DNA of 29,427 bases from positions 1-29,427 of the forward strand of contig USJD01000019.1 in the NCBI GenBank assembly GCA_900554835.1. Reading direction: 5' to 3'. The notes under the pieces were generated by a model, which had not been told where the DNA came from, made no database searches, and was given only the letters and a program-made list of their open reading frames with translations. Numbering within the stretch: position 1 is the stretch's first letter; each line of letters starts with the position of its first letter. The translations under genes and the position numbers were made by a program. Shown piece after piece: positions 16,460 to 25,056 of this stretch. This DNA is from an uncultured Prevotella sp. (GTDB taxonomy: Bacteria > Bacteroidota > Bacteroidia > Bacteroidales > Bacteroidaceae).

Positions 16460-17896
16460 ATGATTGTAGGAAGAAAAGAAGAAATCGCAGAACTTGAAAA
16501 GTTGTACCATAGCGACCGTCCCGAGTTCGTTGCCATATATGGACGCCGACGTGTTGGCAAGACTTTTCTTATCAAACAAGCACTGAAAGGACGCATTACC
16601 TTTCAGCATACAGGCGTATCACCAGTTGACCAAGACAATGAAAAAAGTCGCATGAAGACTCAATTGGAAAGTTTCTATTACGCCTTGCTCAACCAAGGCC
16701 TGGAAGGATACAAAGCACCCAAAACATGGATGGAGGCATTTTTCCTACTCGAACAACTCTTGCAGAATCTTGACAATGGTGAGCGGCAAGTAGTATTCAT
16801 AGACGAGTTACCTTGGATGGATACCCCACGCTCTGGTTTCCTTCCAGCCTTTGAGAACTTTTGGAATGGCTGGTGTAGTGGCAGGGACAATATCATGTTA
16901 ATCGTTTGCGGTAGCGCAACCTCTTGGATTCTTAGCAATCTCTCTAAAAACAAGGGTGGGCTATATGGACGCTTAACTGCAGAAATCAAACTGTCCCCTT
17001 TCACATTGAAAGAATGTGCCATGTACTTTGAACATGCCAATATACAGATGAGCCAGTATGACATATTGCAAAGTTACATGGTTTTCGGTGGAATACCTTA
17101 TTATATTAGCTACTTCCAAAAAGGATTGAGTTTTGAACAGAATACAGACAAGATTCTCTTTGGTAACAAACCGAGACTAAAGGATGAGTTCAACCGATTA
17201 TTTGCTGCTATCTTCAATAATCCAGAAGATAGCAAAAAGGTTGTACGCTTATTGGCAACTCGGCACAGTGGGTTTACCCGAGAAGAAATCAGCAAAGCTA
17301 CAGGATTGCCTTTAGGTGGTGGCTTGAGCAAGACTTTAGCAGCTTTGGTTGAAAGCGATTTCATTACATGTTATTCCCCATATGGTATGCCGAAAAGTAC
17401 AATCTGTTACAAACTGATAGACAACTTCTGTCTATTCTGGCTAAAATATGTAGAAGAAAACAGCAAGGATGCAGGATTCATCAGTGATAATATGACTTCC
17501 GACATCTTGAAGGCATGGCATGGTGTTGCCTTCGAGGAAGTTTGCTGGCAACACATCCAGCAAATCAAACGAACCTTGGAAATCGGTGGCGTCAAATCAT
17601 CACTCTCAGCTTGGAATGTAAGAGGAGACGAAAATCAAGATGGCACTCAAATAGACCTCTTGATTATCAGAAACGACAATGTGGTGAACTTATGTGAAAT
17701 GAAGTTTGCCAGTTCCCCTTACACCATCAGCAAGGAAGAGGAAATACGCTTGCGCCATCGCATAGAAGCACTCAAAGCCACTCTTTCTCCCAAGCAAACC
17801 ATTCACCTCACTATGATTACCACCTATGGTGTTGCTTATGGCAAGCATAGTGGCATTGTACAAAAAGAGGTTACTATGGATAGTCTATTTGAATAA
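16460..17896 (+). CDS. AAA-type ATPase with DUF234-like nuclease-fold C-terminus
   Basis: A 478-residue cytoplasmic protein of the ATPase_2/DUF234 type, very common in Bacteroidota and archaea. It has Walker A GRRRVGKT (residues 28-35, Lys34), Walker B VVFIDELPW (Asp115, Glu116), a sensor-like VCGSATSWI, and GGLYGRL before the helical lid. A winged-helix-like region follows (FTREEISKATGLPLGGGLSKTL). The C-terminal region has Asp399 and Glu413-x-Lys415 (QIDLLI, CEMKF), the layout of a PD-(D/E)xK nuclease-like core. Biological role is unknown; such genes are often mobile and multi-copy. An upstream ATG at 16394 lies inside the promoter, so 16460 was chosen. It is separate from the island operon, on the opposite strand, just past the remnant. 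Confidence 0.85.
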   Translation: MIVGRKEEIAELEKLYHSDRPEFVAIYGRRRVGKTFLIKQALKGRITFQHTGVSPVDQDNEKSRMKTQLESFYYALLNQGLEGYKAPKTWMEAFFLLEQLLQNLDNGERQVVFIDELPWMDTPRSGFLPAFENFWNGWCSGRDNIMLIVCGSATSWILSNLSKNKGGLYGRLTAEIKLSPFTLKECAMYFEHANIQMSQYDILQSYMVFGGIPYYISYFQKGLSFEQNTDKILFGNKPRLKDEFNRLFAAIFNNPEDSKKVVRLLATRHSGFTREEISKATGLPLGGGLSKTLAALVESDFITCYSPYGMPKSTICYKLIDNFCLFWLKYVEENSKDAGFISDNMTSDILKAWHGVAFEEVCWQHIQQIKRTLEIGGVKSSLSAWNVRGDENQDGTQIDLLIIRNDNVVNLCEMKFASSPYTISKEEEIRLRHRIEALKATLSPKQTIHLTMITTYGVAYGKHSGIVQKEVTMDSLFE

Positions 17897-17927
17897 AGTC
17901 GAAACGAAATTGTCTTTGCATCCATAC

Positions 17928-17984
17928 GAAAGTTATGTTCAAAAGTATTTGAGCATATGCTCTGAACAATTGAACATAACTTTC
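17928..17984. terminator. 15-bp perfect inverted repeat with inner palindrome
   Basis: GAAAGTTATGTTCAA (17928-17942) returns inverted as TTGAACATAACTTTC (17970-17984). The 27-base loop holds a second palindrome, GAGCATATGCTC (17951-17962). It begins 32 bases after the ATPase stop and could end transcription, but no T-run follows, so it may instead be a mobile-repeat structure. Confidence 0.5.
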
Positions 17985-18101
17985 ATCTATATGCAAGAAC
18001 TTCTTTTTATAGGGATGCAGAAAGAGGTAAATGTCATTTACTGAACTTATCTTTCATACCATAAGCGCAAATTATTCGCACACAATGAATTTGTTTCCGC
18101 A

Positions 18102-18213
18102 TCCTTATTATTTCTTCGTTCAAAGACGTTGAACCGACATTCAAAGGCGTTGAACCGCCATTCAAAGACGTTGAACGGACATTCAAAGACATTGAACGAA
18201 GATTACATAAGGA
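18102..18213. repeat. Four 21-bp tandem units inside a 22-bp inverted repeat
   Basis: Units begin at 18119, 18140, 18161 and 18182; each has the core TTCAAAGACGTTGAA or a one- or two-base variant, itself framed by the inverted pair TTCAA/TTGAA. The array is enclosed by arms 18102-18123 and 18192-18213, which match in inverted orientation at all but about four central positions. The period is a multiple of three, which creates a false seven-residue repeat in a minus-strand frame. Confidence 0.85.
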
Positions 18214-18370
18214 TATACTAATACTTTCATAAGGGTGTATCAACTCTCTTATAAGGATGCAGAAACCCTTCCATACAGTTTTTTCCCCTTTTGATTGCAG
18301 TTTTTCAACCCATAAAAGCAGTATTATAACACAAAAAATAAGAAAAACACACAAATGAACCAACGTGAAC

Positions 18371-18401
18371 TTGTATAATTCCAATATTCTTTCTACCTTT
18401 G
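18371..18401 (+). promoter_or_regulatory. Promoter of the fimbrillin/M64/kinase operon
   Basis: TTG (18371-18373), a 20-base spacer and TACCTTTG (18394-18401) match the Bacteroidota consensus. Transcription should start near 18409, with a leader of about 55 bases. No other good promoter is seen before the following genes, all on the plus strand with gaps of 4-57 bases. Confidence 0.7.
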
Positions 18402-18463
18402 CACTGAGTTAATTGCACGCTAACTGCATAAGCATAATACACATATATAAATCATAAAAGTAA

Positions 18464-19387
18464 ATGATAAACTTCAAATACATATCTCTATGCATTTGCG
18501 CCCTACTTACAATAGCAGCATGCTCTACCGATGGCGGAAGCGGGACTGACCCTTTACAGCCTTCTCCTACCACTAAGGAGAAACTGCCTATCAGTATCAA
18601 TACGTCTGTTGCGACTCGCGCAACGGACGAAGCTTTTGAGATTGGTGATCAAATTGGATTGTTTGTTGTCAATCGGGAGGCAGACGGTACTGCCAACAGT
18701 TTGAAAACCCTCGGCAATCATATCGACAATATGCAGTTCACCTACGATGGAATCTGGAAAGCAGCCTCATCTATCTATTGGAAAGACGAGACTACCCATG
18801 CCGACTTCTATTTGTATTACCCTTACCAGAAATACATAAACAATGTAACTGCCGTGCCTGTACAAGTGAAGGCCGACCAAAGCGACCTTGCCGATTATAA
18901 GAGCAGCGACATGCTGATTGGCAAGACATTAAATGCCGCCCCAACAGATCAAGCAGTAGAGATAGAAGCCAAACACATGATGAGCCAAGCCATCATCACG
19001 CTGAAAGCTGGCAAAGGCTTTACCGACACATCGCTTGCATCATCCCTTGTGAATGTCAGAATCAATGGACTCAAGAGTACTGCCTTGGTCAACCTCTCCA
19101 CAGGTGAGGTAACCGCAACAGGAAATGATACAGACATCATTCCATTAAAGGAAGATTGTATCTACAAGGCTATCATCGTACCTCAAGACGTAAAAGAAGG
19201 GAATTTCATTACCATCAACGTAGATGGCAGCAACTATTACCTTACAAGAGAATCCAAATTCCACGCCTTCGAGAAGGGGAAAAAACATAATTTCACCGTC
19301 ACGCTCAACAAAACGAGCAGTGGAATCAATGTAAACATCTCCCAATGGGAAGATGACGGTATAGACTACGGCGGAACTGCCAACTAA
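18464..19387 (+). CDS. Fimbrillin-family lipoprotein
   Basis: A 307-residue exported lipoprotein with lipobox LTIAAC (Cys20). After a Ser/Gly/Pro-rich stretch the mature part shows fimbrillin (Mfa-like) features: an ATRA segment followed by FEIGDQIGLFVV, then IYWKDETTHADFYLYYPY, ADYKSSDMLIGK, an AKHMMSQAIITL strand, and IYKAIIVPQDV. In the family such proteins are exported as lipoproteins and can be built into surface fimbriae after protease trimming of the N-terminal strand; whether this one polymerises or is an accessory tip or anchor protein is not clear. It is the first gene of the operon, 13 bases ahead of the M64 fusion gene, whose N-terminal domain is of the same type. Confidence 0.85.
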   Translation: MINFKYISLCICALLTIAACSTDGGSGTDPLQPSPTTKEKLPISINTSVATRATDEAFEIGDQIGLFVVNREADGTANSLKTLGNHIDNMQFTYDGIWKAASSIYWKDETTHADFYLYYPYQKYINNVTAVPVQVKADQSDLADYKSSDMLIGKTLNAAPTDQAVEIEAKHMMSQAIITLKAGKGFTDTSLASSLVNVRINGLKSTALVNLSTGEVTATGNDTDIIPLKEDCIYKAIIVPQDVKEGNFITINVDGSNYYLTRESKFHAFEKGKKHNFTVTLNKTSSGINVNISQWEDDGIDYGGTAN

Positions 19388-19400
19388 AAAGGAAATATCA

Positions 19401-22400
19401 ATGAAATTATCAAAATACACCTTATTATATATATTACTCGTCGGAATCGTGATACTGACAGGATGCAGCGACCACCTTTTCGATGATGAAAAGCAGCCAG
19501 ATAGCAATCGCATCTTGTTGTCTGGAGACATTGAGCAACTTGCCGTTACCCGAGTAAACGACAATGGATTCTGTGATGGCGACAAGATGGGTGTCTATAT
19601 CGTAGATTATGAGGGAGACTACCCTGGTAAATTGAAAGTGAGCGGCAACCGTGCCGACAATGTACAGCACACCTTCGATGAATCCCAGAACAAGTGGAAT
19701 TCTGCCTACGACATCTACTGGAAAGACAAGCATACCCACGTAGATATCTACGGCTACTACCCTATTGCCAATCCCGAGAGCATAGAAGACTGCTCATTCG
19801 AGGTACAGAAAGACCAAAGCAAAGAGTCGAAAGATGACGAAATGGGAGGCTATGAGAGTAGCGACTTTCTTTGGGGAAAAGTTGCTGATGTCACTCCTAC
19901 CGCCAACACTATCCGTTTGCCTTTGTCTCACCGTATGTCGAACGCCAAGGTGACCTTGGTGAAAGGTTCCGGGTTCACCGACGAGGAGTGGGCAAACACC
20001 GAGAAGACGGTTCTGACTGCCAATGTAGCTCGTAAAGCAAGCATCAACCTTTCCACAGGAGAAGTAAAAGTAGCTGGCAGCGTGGAGAACACCGCCACCA
20101 TTCCTTCCAAACATAACAATGAATGGCGCACTATCGTCATTCCACAGACTATACCTGCAGGCACTACCCTCTTCAGCATAACCATAGGAGGAGAGCCATA
20201 CAAGTTTTCTAAATCCGGCGACTTCACTTACCAAGCAGGAAAGATGATGAACTTCGGCATCAAGGTGGACAAACTATCTACAAGCGGAGATTACAAGTTG
20301 ACATTGATCAGCGAGAGTATCACCCCTTGGGAGAGCGACCTCGTGAGTCATAACGCCACTGCCAAAGAATACATCATCATCAACTCTACTCCTGGAGGAT
20401 TGAAAGATGCCATCGTGGCAGCCAATAAGGACTATAAGAAAATCAGAAATCTGAAAATTCTAGGCGAAGTTGACTCTCGTGATTTTTATTTCATGAGAGA
20501 CTCAATGGATGCCCTTCAAGCGCTCAATCTCAAGGAAGTAAGAATCAAGGGATACGGATATGTAGAAACCGGTACTGGCAAGCACTTGGATGACCAAATA
20601 CCAGGAAGTGCATTCTACAGAAATAGTCAGATGGGTGGAAACCAAACTTTGACACATCTCATCTTACCAGACAAGCTGAAATCCATCGGTGCCAATGCCT
20701 TTTACGGATGCAAGTATCTGACAGGTTCTCTCAACATTCCTGAAGGAGTGGAAGAAATTCAGAGAGGAGCCTTCGACGGTTGCTCGTCCCTGAATGGCAC
20801 ACTGTCTCTCCCATCGACACTCAAATACTTAGGTACGGCGGGAAATGGCGACAACAAGGAGACTTCTGACGAAGGAACAGATTATTACGGAGGCGTATTC
20901 CAAGGATGCAAGAGTTTGACAGGAAACCTCAGACTCCCAGACAACCTGGAACTTATCAGAGGATATTGCTTTGCAGGTTGTTCAGGATTCTATGGCGAAC
21001 TAAAGTTGCCCTCACATCTTAAGAGAATAGCGAACTGCGCTTTCCAAGGTTGCTCGGGGCTCACAGGATCACTGACCATCCCACAAAGCATCGTGTCCAT
21101 TCCTTCCGAGGCTTTTCACGGATGCGGTTTCAATGGAACCCTCTCCCTGCATGACGGCATCATCAACATTGCCAATGACGCTTTTGCCGACTGTCATTTC
21201 AGAGGAGAGCTTCGCTTGCCAAAAAGCCTGAAAGTCATCTCTGACAATGCTTTCGGCAACAATGATTTTTCCGGCGAATTGAAGTTACCTTCAAGCATCG
21301 GTCATATAGGCAGCAGAGCCTTCGCCAACAACTGGAGATTAATGGGCACTTTAGAATTTCCGGAAGATATGCAAAGCATTGGGGATTTTGCTTTTGCCAA
21401 CTGTAATATGATAGAAGGTATCATCTTTCCGGAATCCATGGAAACCATACGGCAAAATGCTTTCAGTGGATGTTACGGCATCAACTCCATCATTTGTCGT
21501 GGCGACATGCCTGCCTATATAGAGGAGAATGCTTTCGAGGGAATTGCCAAGGACAATTTCACGGTCGAAGTACCAGAGTCTGCCATCGCCCAATACCAGA
21601 CTGCCAACGGATGGCGTGACTTCAAGCGCATCGCTGCCCACCATGAGTTGGTTTGTCGCCCATCCGTGGCTTGCGCCCTCAGCACAGAACACAAGCAGAC
21701 CTTGACCATCAATGCCGAGGGAGAATGGGAGGTAGCGAGCAAACCAGACTGGTGCGAGGTCTCTCCTTCCAACGGAAACAAGAAGACGGAAGTGACATTG
21801 ACCATCAAGTCGATGGCAAAAGGGGCTGGTAACCGTAATGGAAAAGTAGTATTCCAACTGAAAGACAAGGAATACACGCACGAGTGCAATGTATCGCAAT
21901 ATGGATATGAATATGGTGAGGACGAATGGGTTACCTTACAAAAGGCAACAAAGGGCAAAAACGGTGGCATCAATATCGTATTGATTGGTGATGGATACAA
22001 TGCTAAAGACATTGCCGGTGGTGATTATCTCAAGAATATCCAGCAAGAAGTGGAATATTTCTTTGGTATCGAACCCTACAAGACATATCGTGAATATTTC
22101 AACATCTACACAGCCATTCCGCTATCTACAGAAAGTGGCATCGGAACTGTGAACACGATCCGTTACAATCGCTTCAATACGACCTTTACTGCGGGCATAG
22201 GTCTGAAAGCTGATTACGATGAGATCTTCTCATACGTATTAGGTGCGCCTACCGTCAACAAGGACAACTTGAACCAGACACTTATCATCATCATACCGAA
22301 TTCTACCGATTATGGTGGTATCACCCAGATGTGGGCAGATGGTTCAGCCATCGCTTTTTGTCCTCTTAGCACGTATGCCTATCCACTCGACACTCGTGGA

Positions 22401-22937
22401 GTCATCCAGCATGAGGCAGGCGGTCATGGATTTGGCAAACTCGGCGATGAATACATTTACCACAATGCTTTCATTGATGCCTGTGGCTGTTCTTGCTGTG
22501 GACACGTGGATGAGTTCAACTGGGCTAAGAGTCTCGGATGGTACGACAACCTTTCGCTTACGGGCAAAATGCACGAAGTGGATTGGAGTCACCTCATCTA
22601 CGACGACCGTTATAGCGATATCGTGGATATTTACGAGGGTGGATTCATGCACACCAGAGGCGTTTTCCGTTCAGAACCGAACTCTTGCATGAACAACGAC
22701 ATTCCTTACTATAGCACCATCAGCCGTGAGAGCATCGTGAAGCGTATCAAACAGTACGCGGGAGAGACTTTCACATTCGAGGATTTCGTGAAGAATGACA
22801 AACGAGACGCTGGTGTGGTGGAGAGTCGTGCCTTCGGAATGAATGGAGATGAACGAATAGCAGGAACTTACCAGCACGCTCCTGTCTTCCACAAGGGAAG
22901 TCCTCTGAAAATGCAAAAAGTAAGAAGACGCAGATAA
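19401..22937 (+). CDS. Fimbrillin-like / LRR_5 / BACON / M64 peptidase fusion lipoprotein
   Basis: A 1178-residue lipoprotein (lipobox ILTGC, Cys22). Residues about 35-335 repeat the fimbrillin-like layout of its neighbours (GDKMGVYIV, IYWKDKHTHVDIYGYYP, GGYESSDFLWGK, SHRMSNAKVTL, WRTIVIPQ). Residues about 345-745 are BspA-like leucine-rich repeats (LRR_5) with units such as IPEGVEEIQRGAFDGCSSL. Residues about 750-835 look like a BACON domain (EWEVASKPDWCEVSPSNG). Residues about 840-1140 form an M64 metallopeptidase: VLIGDGYNAKDI, a FFGIEPYKTYREYFNIY stretch, and the zinc site HEAGGHGFGKLGDEY (His1004, Glu1005, His1009, Glu1017). M64 includes an IgA-cleaving enzyme, but the substrate here is unknown. 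It is expected on the outer membrane surface. Confidence 0.88.
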   Translation: MKLSKYTLLYILLVGIVILTGCSDHLFDDEKQPDSNRILLSGDIEQLAVTRVNDNGFCDGDKMGVYIVDYEGDYPGKLKVSGNRADNVQHTFDESQNKWNSAYDIYWKDKHTHVDIYGYYPIANPESIEDCSFEVQKDQSKESKDDEMGGYESSDFLWGKVADVTPTANTIRLPLSHRMSNAKVTLVKGSGFTDEEWANTEKTVLTANVARKASINLSTGEVKVAGSVENTATIPSKHNNEWRTIVIPQTIPAGTTLFSITIGGEPYKFSKSGDFTYQAGKMMNFGIKVDKLSTSGDYKLTLISESITPWESDLVSHNATAKEYIIINSTPGGLKDAIVAANKDYKKIRNLKILGEVDSRDFYFMRDSMDALQALNLKEVRIKGYGYVETGTGKHLDDQIPGSAFYRNSQMGGNQTLTHLILPDKLKSIGANAFYGCKYLTGSLNIPEGVEEIQRGAFDGCSSLNGTLSLPSTLKYLGTAGNGDNKETSDEGTDYYGGVFQGCKSLTGNLRLPDNLELIRGYCFAGCSGFYGELKLPSHLKRIANCAFQGCSGLTGSLTIPQSIVSIPSEAFHGCGFNGTLSLHDGIINIANDAFADCHFRGELRLPKSLKVISDNAFGNNDFSGELKLPSSIGHIGSRAFANNWRLMGTLEFPEDMQSIGDFAFANCNMIEGIIFPESMETIRQNAFSGCYGINSIICRGDMPAYIEENAFEGIAKDNFTVEVPESAIAQYQTANGWRDFKRIAAHHELVCRPSVACALSTEHKQTLTINAEGEWEVASKPDWCEVSPSNGNKKTEVTLTIKSMAKGAGNRNGKVVFQLKDKEYTHECNVSQYGYEYGEDEWVTLQKATKGKNGGINIVLIGDGYNAKDIAGGDYLKNIQQEVEYFFGIEPYKTYREYFNIYTAIPLSTESGIGTVNTIRYNRFNTTFTAGIGLKADYDEIFSYVLGAPTVNKDNLNQTLIIIIPNSTDYGGITQMWADGSAIAFCPLSTYAYPLDTRGVIQHEAGGHGFGKLGDEYIYHNAFIDACGCSCCGHVDEFNWAKSLGWYDNLSLTGKMHEVDWSHLIYDDRYSDIVDIYEGGFMHTRGVFRSEPNSCMNNDIPYYSTISRESIVKRIKQYAGETFTFEDFVKNDKRDAGVVESRAFGMNGDERIAGTYQHAPVFHKGSPLKMQKVRRRR

Positions 22938-22981
22938 CTCCTTCTTATTCATAAGAAAAAAGAAATATAAAAAGAAGAAAC

Positions 22982-23899
22982 ATGAGACGAAACCATATCA
23001 TCAAACATACGTGCATAGCATGGAGCCTTATCTTAGGTTTAGCATCTTGCGGAGACGAAAATCTTCAGGATGCTCATTCCCTGGATGCCAAATCGACTCC
23101 GATGACCTTCACGGTAAGTCACCCAGGTCAGAGACTTACCCCCAAGAATACACGTGCTACGGAAACTGATTTTGAGAAAAATGACAAGATAGGACTTTTC
23201 GTAGCAAAAGCCGATTCACCTCTCGAAATCGGTGGAAACCTCGTGAACAATGCTGCCCTTACCTACGATGGCGGCAAGTGGGCACCAGAACATACTCTGT
23301 ATTGGGACGAAGGCACTTACAATGCCTATGCTTACTACCCTTATATCAATCAATTGAGCAGTATCGAGGACCAACCATTCAATGTGAGTACAGACCAAAG
23401 TACTCATAAATCAGGGACATCACTCGGCGGATACGAAGCAAGCGATTTGCTCTTTGCCAAGACCGAAGGAATTGCAGCTTCAACGGCACCAGTACCTCTC
23501 AACTTCAAGCATATCATGAGCAAACTGACCATCAGACTCATCAAGGGAGAGGACTTCGAAGGAGAGATGCCTACAACTGCTGCTGTGTATGTTCATAATA
23601 CTGTACCTTCTGCTACTATCGACCTACAGGCTGGTGTAGCAACGCGCTATATGAAAGGTAATCGCCAGTCCATCATTGCCCACCAAGATGACAACTACAT
23701 ATATTCCGCTATCATCGTTCCGCAACGAATTGAGAATCGCATGCCGCTCATCGAAGTCGTAATGAAGGGCGTAAGCTATCTCTTTGAAAGCAAGTTCCAG
23801 TTCAAACCAGGAACAGAGCACCTCGTCAATCTTATCATTTCGGACAACCCTGACCAAGTGAAGATTGAAATTGGTGGAGAAATCCAGAACTGGCAATAG
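22982..23899 (+). CDS. Fimbrillin-family lipoprotein, second copy
   Basis: A 305-residue exported lipoprotein with lipobox LGLASC (Cys23). The mature part follows the same order of motifs as the first gene of the operon: TRATETDFEKNDKIGLFVAK, LYWDEGTYNAYAYYPY, GGYEASDLLFAK, FKHIMSKLTIRL, and IYSAIIVPQRI, which mark the fimbrillin family. It is clearly diverged from its neighbours rather than a recent copy. Together with the preceding two genes it makes three fimbrillin-like domains in a row, as expected for subunits of one surface structure with the M64 fusion as a functional tip; that assembly is inferred. The gap to the next gene is 57 bases. Confidence 0.83.
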   Translation: MRRNHIIKHTCIAWSLILGLASCGDENLQDAHSLDAKSTPMTFTVSHPGQRLTPKNTRATETDFEKNDKIGLFVAKADSPLEIGGNLVNNAALTYDGGKWAPEHTLYWDEGTYNAYAYYPYINQLSSIEDQPFNVSTDQSTHKSGTSLGGYEASDLLFAKTEGIAASTAPVPLNFKHIMSKLTIRLIKGEDFEGEMPTTAAVYVHNTVPSATIDLQAGVATRYMKGNRQSIIAHQDDNYIYSAIIVPQRIENRMPLIEVVMKGVSYLFESKFQFKPGTEHLVNLIISDNPDQVKIEIGGEIQNWQ

Positions 23900-23956
23900 T
23901 TTCATCTATACAAAGGAATTATCATAGAAATAGAAAATAACAGACTATCATAACGA

Positions 23957-25033
23957 ATGAGAAAAACAATATATGTTTTGTCTTTACTAATTCTCGTTCT
24001 CGGAACATGGCTTGTAGTTTTGTGGCTTCCGTCATTCACACCTCAGGAAGATGACAGACAGGAAACAAGATATGGGCTGAACGAAGGACTGGAATTGGTG
24101 GAACAAGACAACGGAAAGGATGGCAAGCGATATGTCGTGGAGGATGCTGATGGTAAGGAGCTGTTCGTCATCCCCCTACGCAACTGTCTGCTCGACACTC
24201 GCTTTCGCAACGGACTGTTACGATTTCGGGAACAAGTCTCACATCGAGAGGGTTTCATTGACCGACAAGGTATGGTGACTTTCACTCATGAGGGCTTTGT
24301 TTCCGTTCATGAGAACAATAAGAACTTGAAGACAAGTTCCGCCAACACATCATCTGAAGATCCATCTAACACAAATGCAACCTACCAAGGGGCAACAACA
24401 ACCGTACACGAAGGAACATCTATGATGCCATCAACCGAACAGTCCAATAGGGGGAAGGTGCTCTCGCAAGTGGATCTCCACACAATGGCACAAAACAACC
24501 CCTTCTACAAGGAAGCAGCCAAGATTATGCAAGGCAAGTTGAACGAAACCGACGCCAACCGACGCCACACCATTCTCAACTACTGCGAACATTTCCGCAC
24601 CGCCTACACCACCAAAGACATTGATTTCCTAAGACAGGTGTTTAGCGACAAGGCACTTATCATCGTGGGCAATGTAGTAAAGACTGCAGCAAATGACAAT
24701 AAGATACAAGCTGAGAATAAGGTGACATACGCCATCCATTCCAAGCACGAATACATCAACCGTCTCAGCAAGGTGTTTTCGACAAACCAAAAGATAGAGG
24801 TCAAGTTCTCAGGCTTTCGCATCATGCGACATCCTACCTTGGACGGCATTTATGGTGTAACTCTGAGACAACAATACAAGAGCGACCGATACAGTGATGA
24901 TGGTTATCTCTTTCTGTTGTGGGATTTCAGAAACAAATCGATGCCACTCATCCATGTCAGAACATGGCAACCTGCCTCTACGGTAGGAGGGAGTGGAGAC
25001 ATCATCAACATACAAGATTTCAATTTACAATAG
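23957..25033 (+). CDS. Membrane-anchored WG-like and NTF2-like domain protein
   Basis: A 358-residue protein with one N-terminal hydrophobic segment (about residues 5-26) that looks like a signal anchor, as no cleavage site follows. Residues about 35-115 contain a WG-like beta unit (DTRFRNGLLRFRE followed by REGFIDRQGMVTF). A Ser/Thr/Asn-rich linker (120-180) leads to an NTF2-like C-terminal domain (about 195-345) that matches the island protein encoded at 8170-9129: CEHFRTAY, VFSDKALIIVG, LSKVFSTN, YGVTLRQ, RYSDDG, LLWDF and VRTWQP. It probably acts in the periplasm as a binding or sensing module. No catalytic residues are assigned. Confidence 0.78.
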   Translation: MRKTIYVLSLLILVLGTWLVVLWLPSFTPQEDDRQETRYGLNEGLELVEQDNGKDGKRYVVEDADGKELFVIPLRNCLLDTRFRNGLLRFREQVSHREGFIDRQGMVTFTHEGFVSVHENNKNLKTSSANTSSEDPSNTNATYQGATTTVHEGTSMMPSTEQSNRGKVLSQVDLHTMAQNNPFYKEAAKIMQGKLNETDANRRHTILNYCEHFRTAYTTKDIDFLRQVFSDKALIIVGNVVKTAANDNKIQAENKVTYAIHSKHEYINRLSKVFSTNQKIEVKFSGFRIMRHPTLDGIYGVTLRQQYKSDRYSDDGYLFLLWDFRNKSMPLIHVRTWQPASTVGGSGDIINIQDFNLQ

Positions 25034-25056
25034 ACTTACATATAATATAATAAGGT

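Larger units (their letters stand above)
17897..18463. other. 567-bp repeat-rich intergenic region
   Basis: No convincing gene lies between the ATPase and the fimbrillin operon. The stretch contains a 15-bp inverted repeat (17928-17984), three copies of a 15-base motif in both orientations (18009-18023, 18094-18108, 18251-18265), a 21-bp tandem array inside a larger inverted repeat (18102-18213), and the downstream promoter. These parts are listed separately. Confidence 0.7.

Noticed and set aside
18119..18196. Possible CRISPR array
   Set aside because: The 21-bp units are tandem without unique spacers, the variation lies within the units, and no cas gene is near.
18034..18384. A 116-codon minus-strand frame with a seven-residue repeat (SLN..ST)
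   Set aside because: The repeat is just the 21-bp DNA array read in frame; the frame overlaps the promoter of the fimbrillin operon, and the encoded sequence has no other sign of selection.
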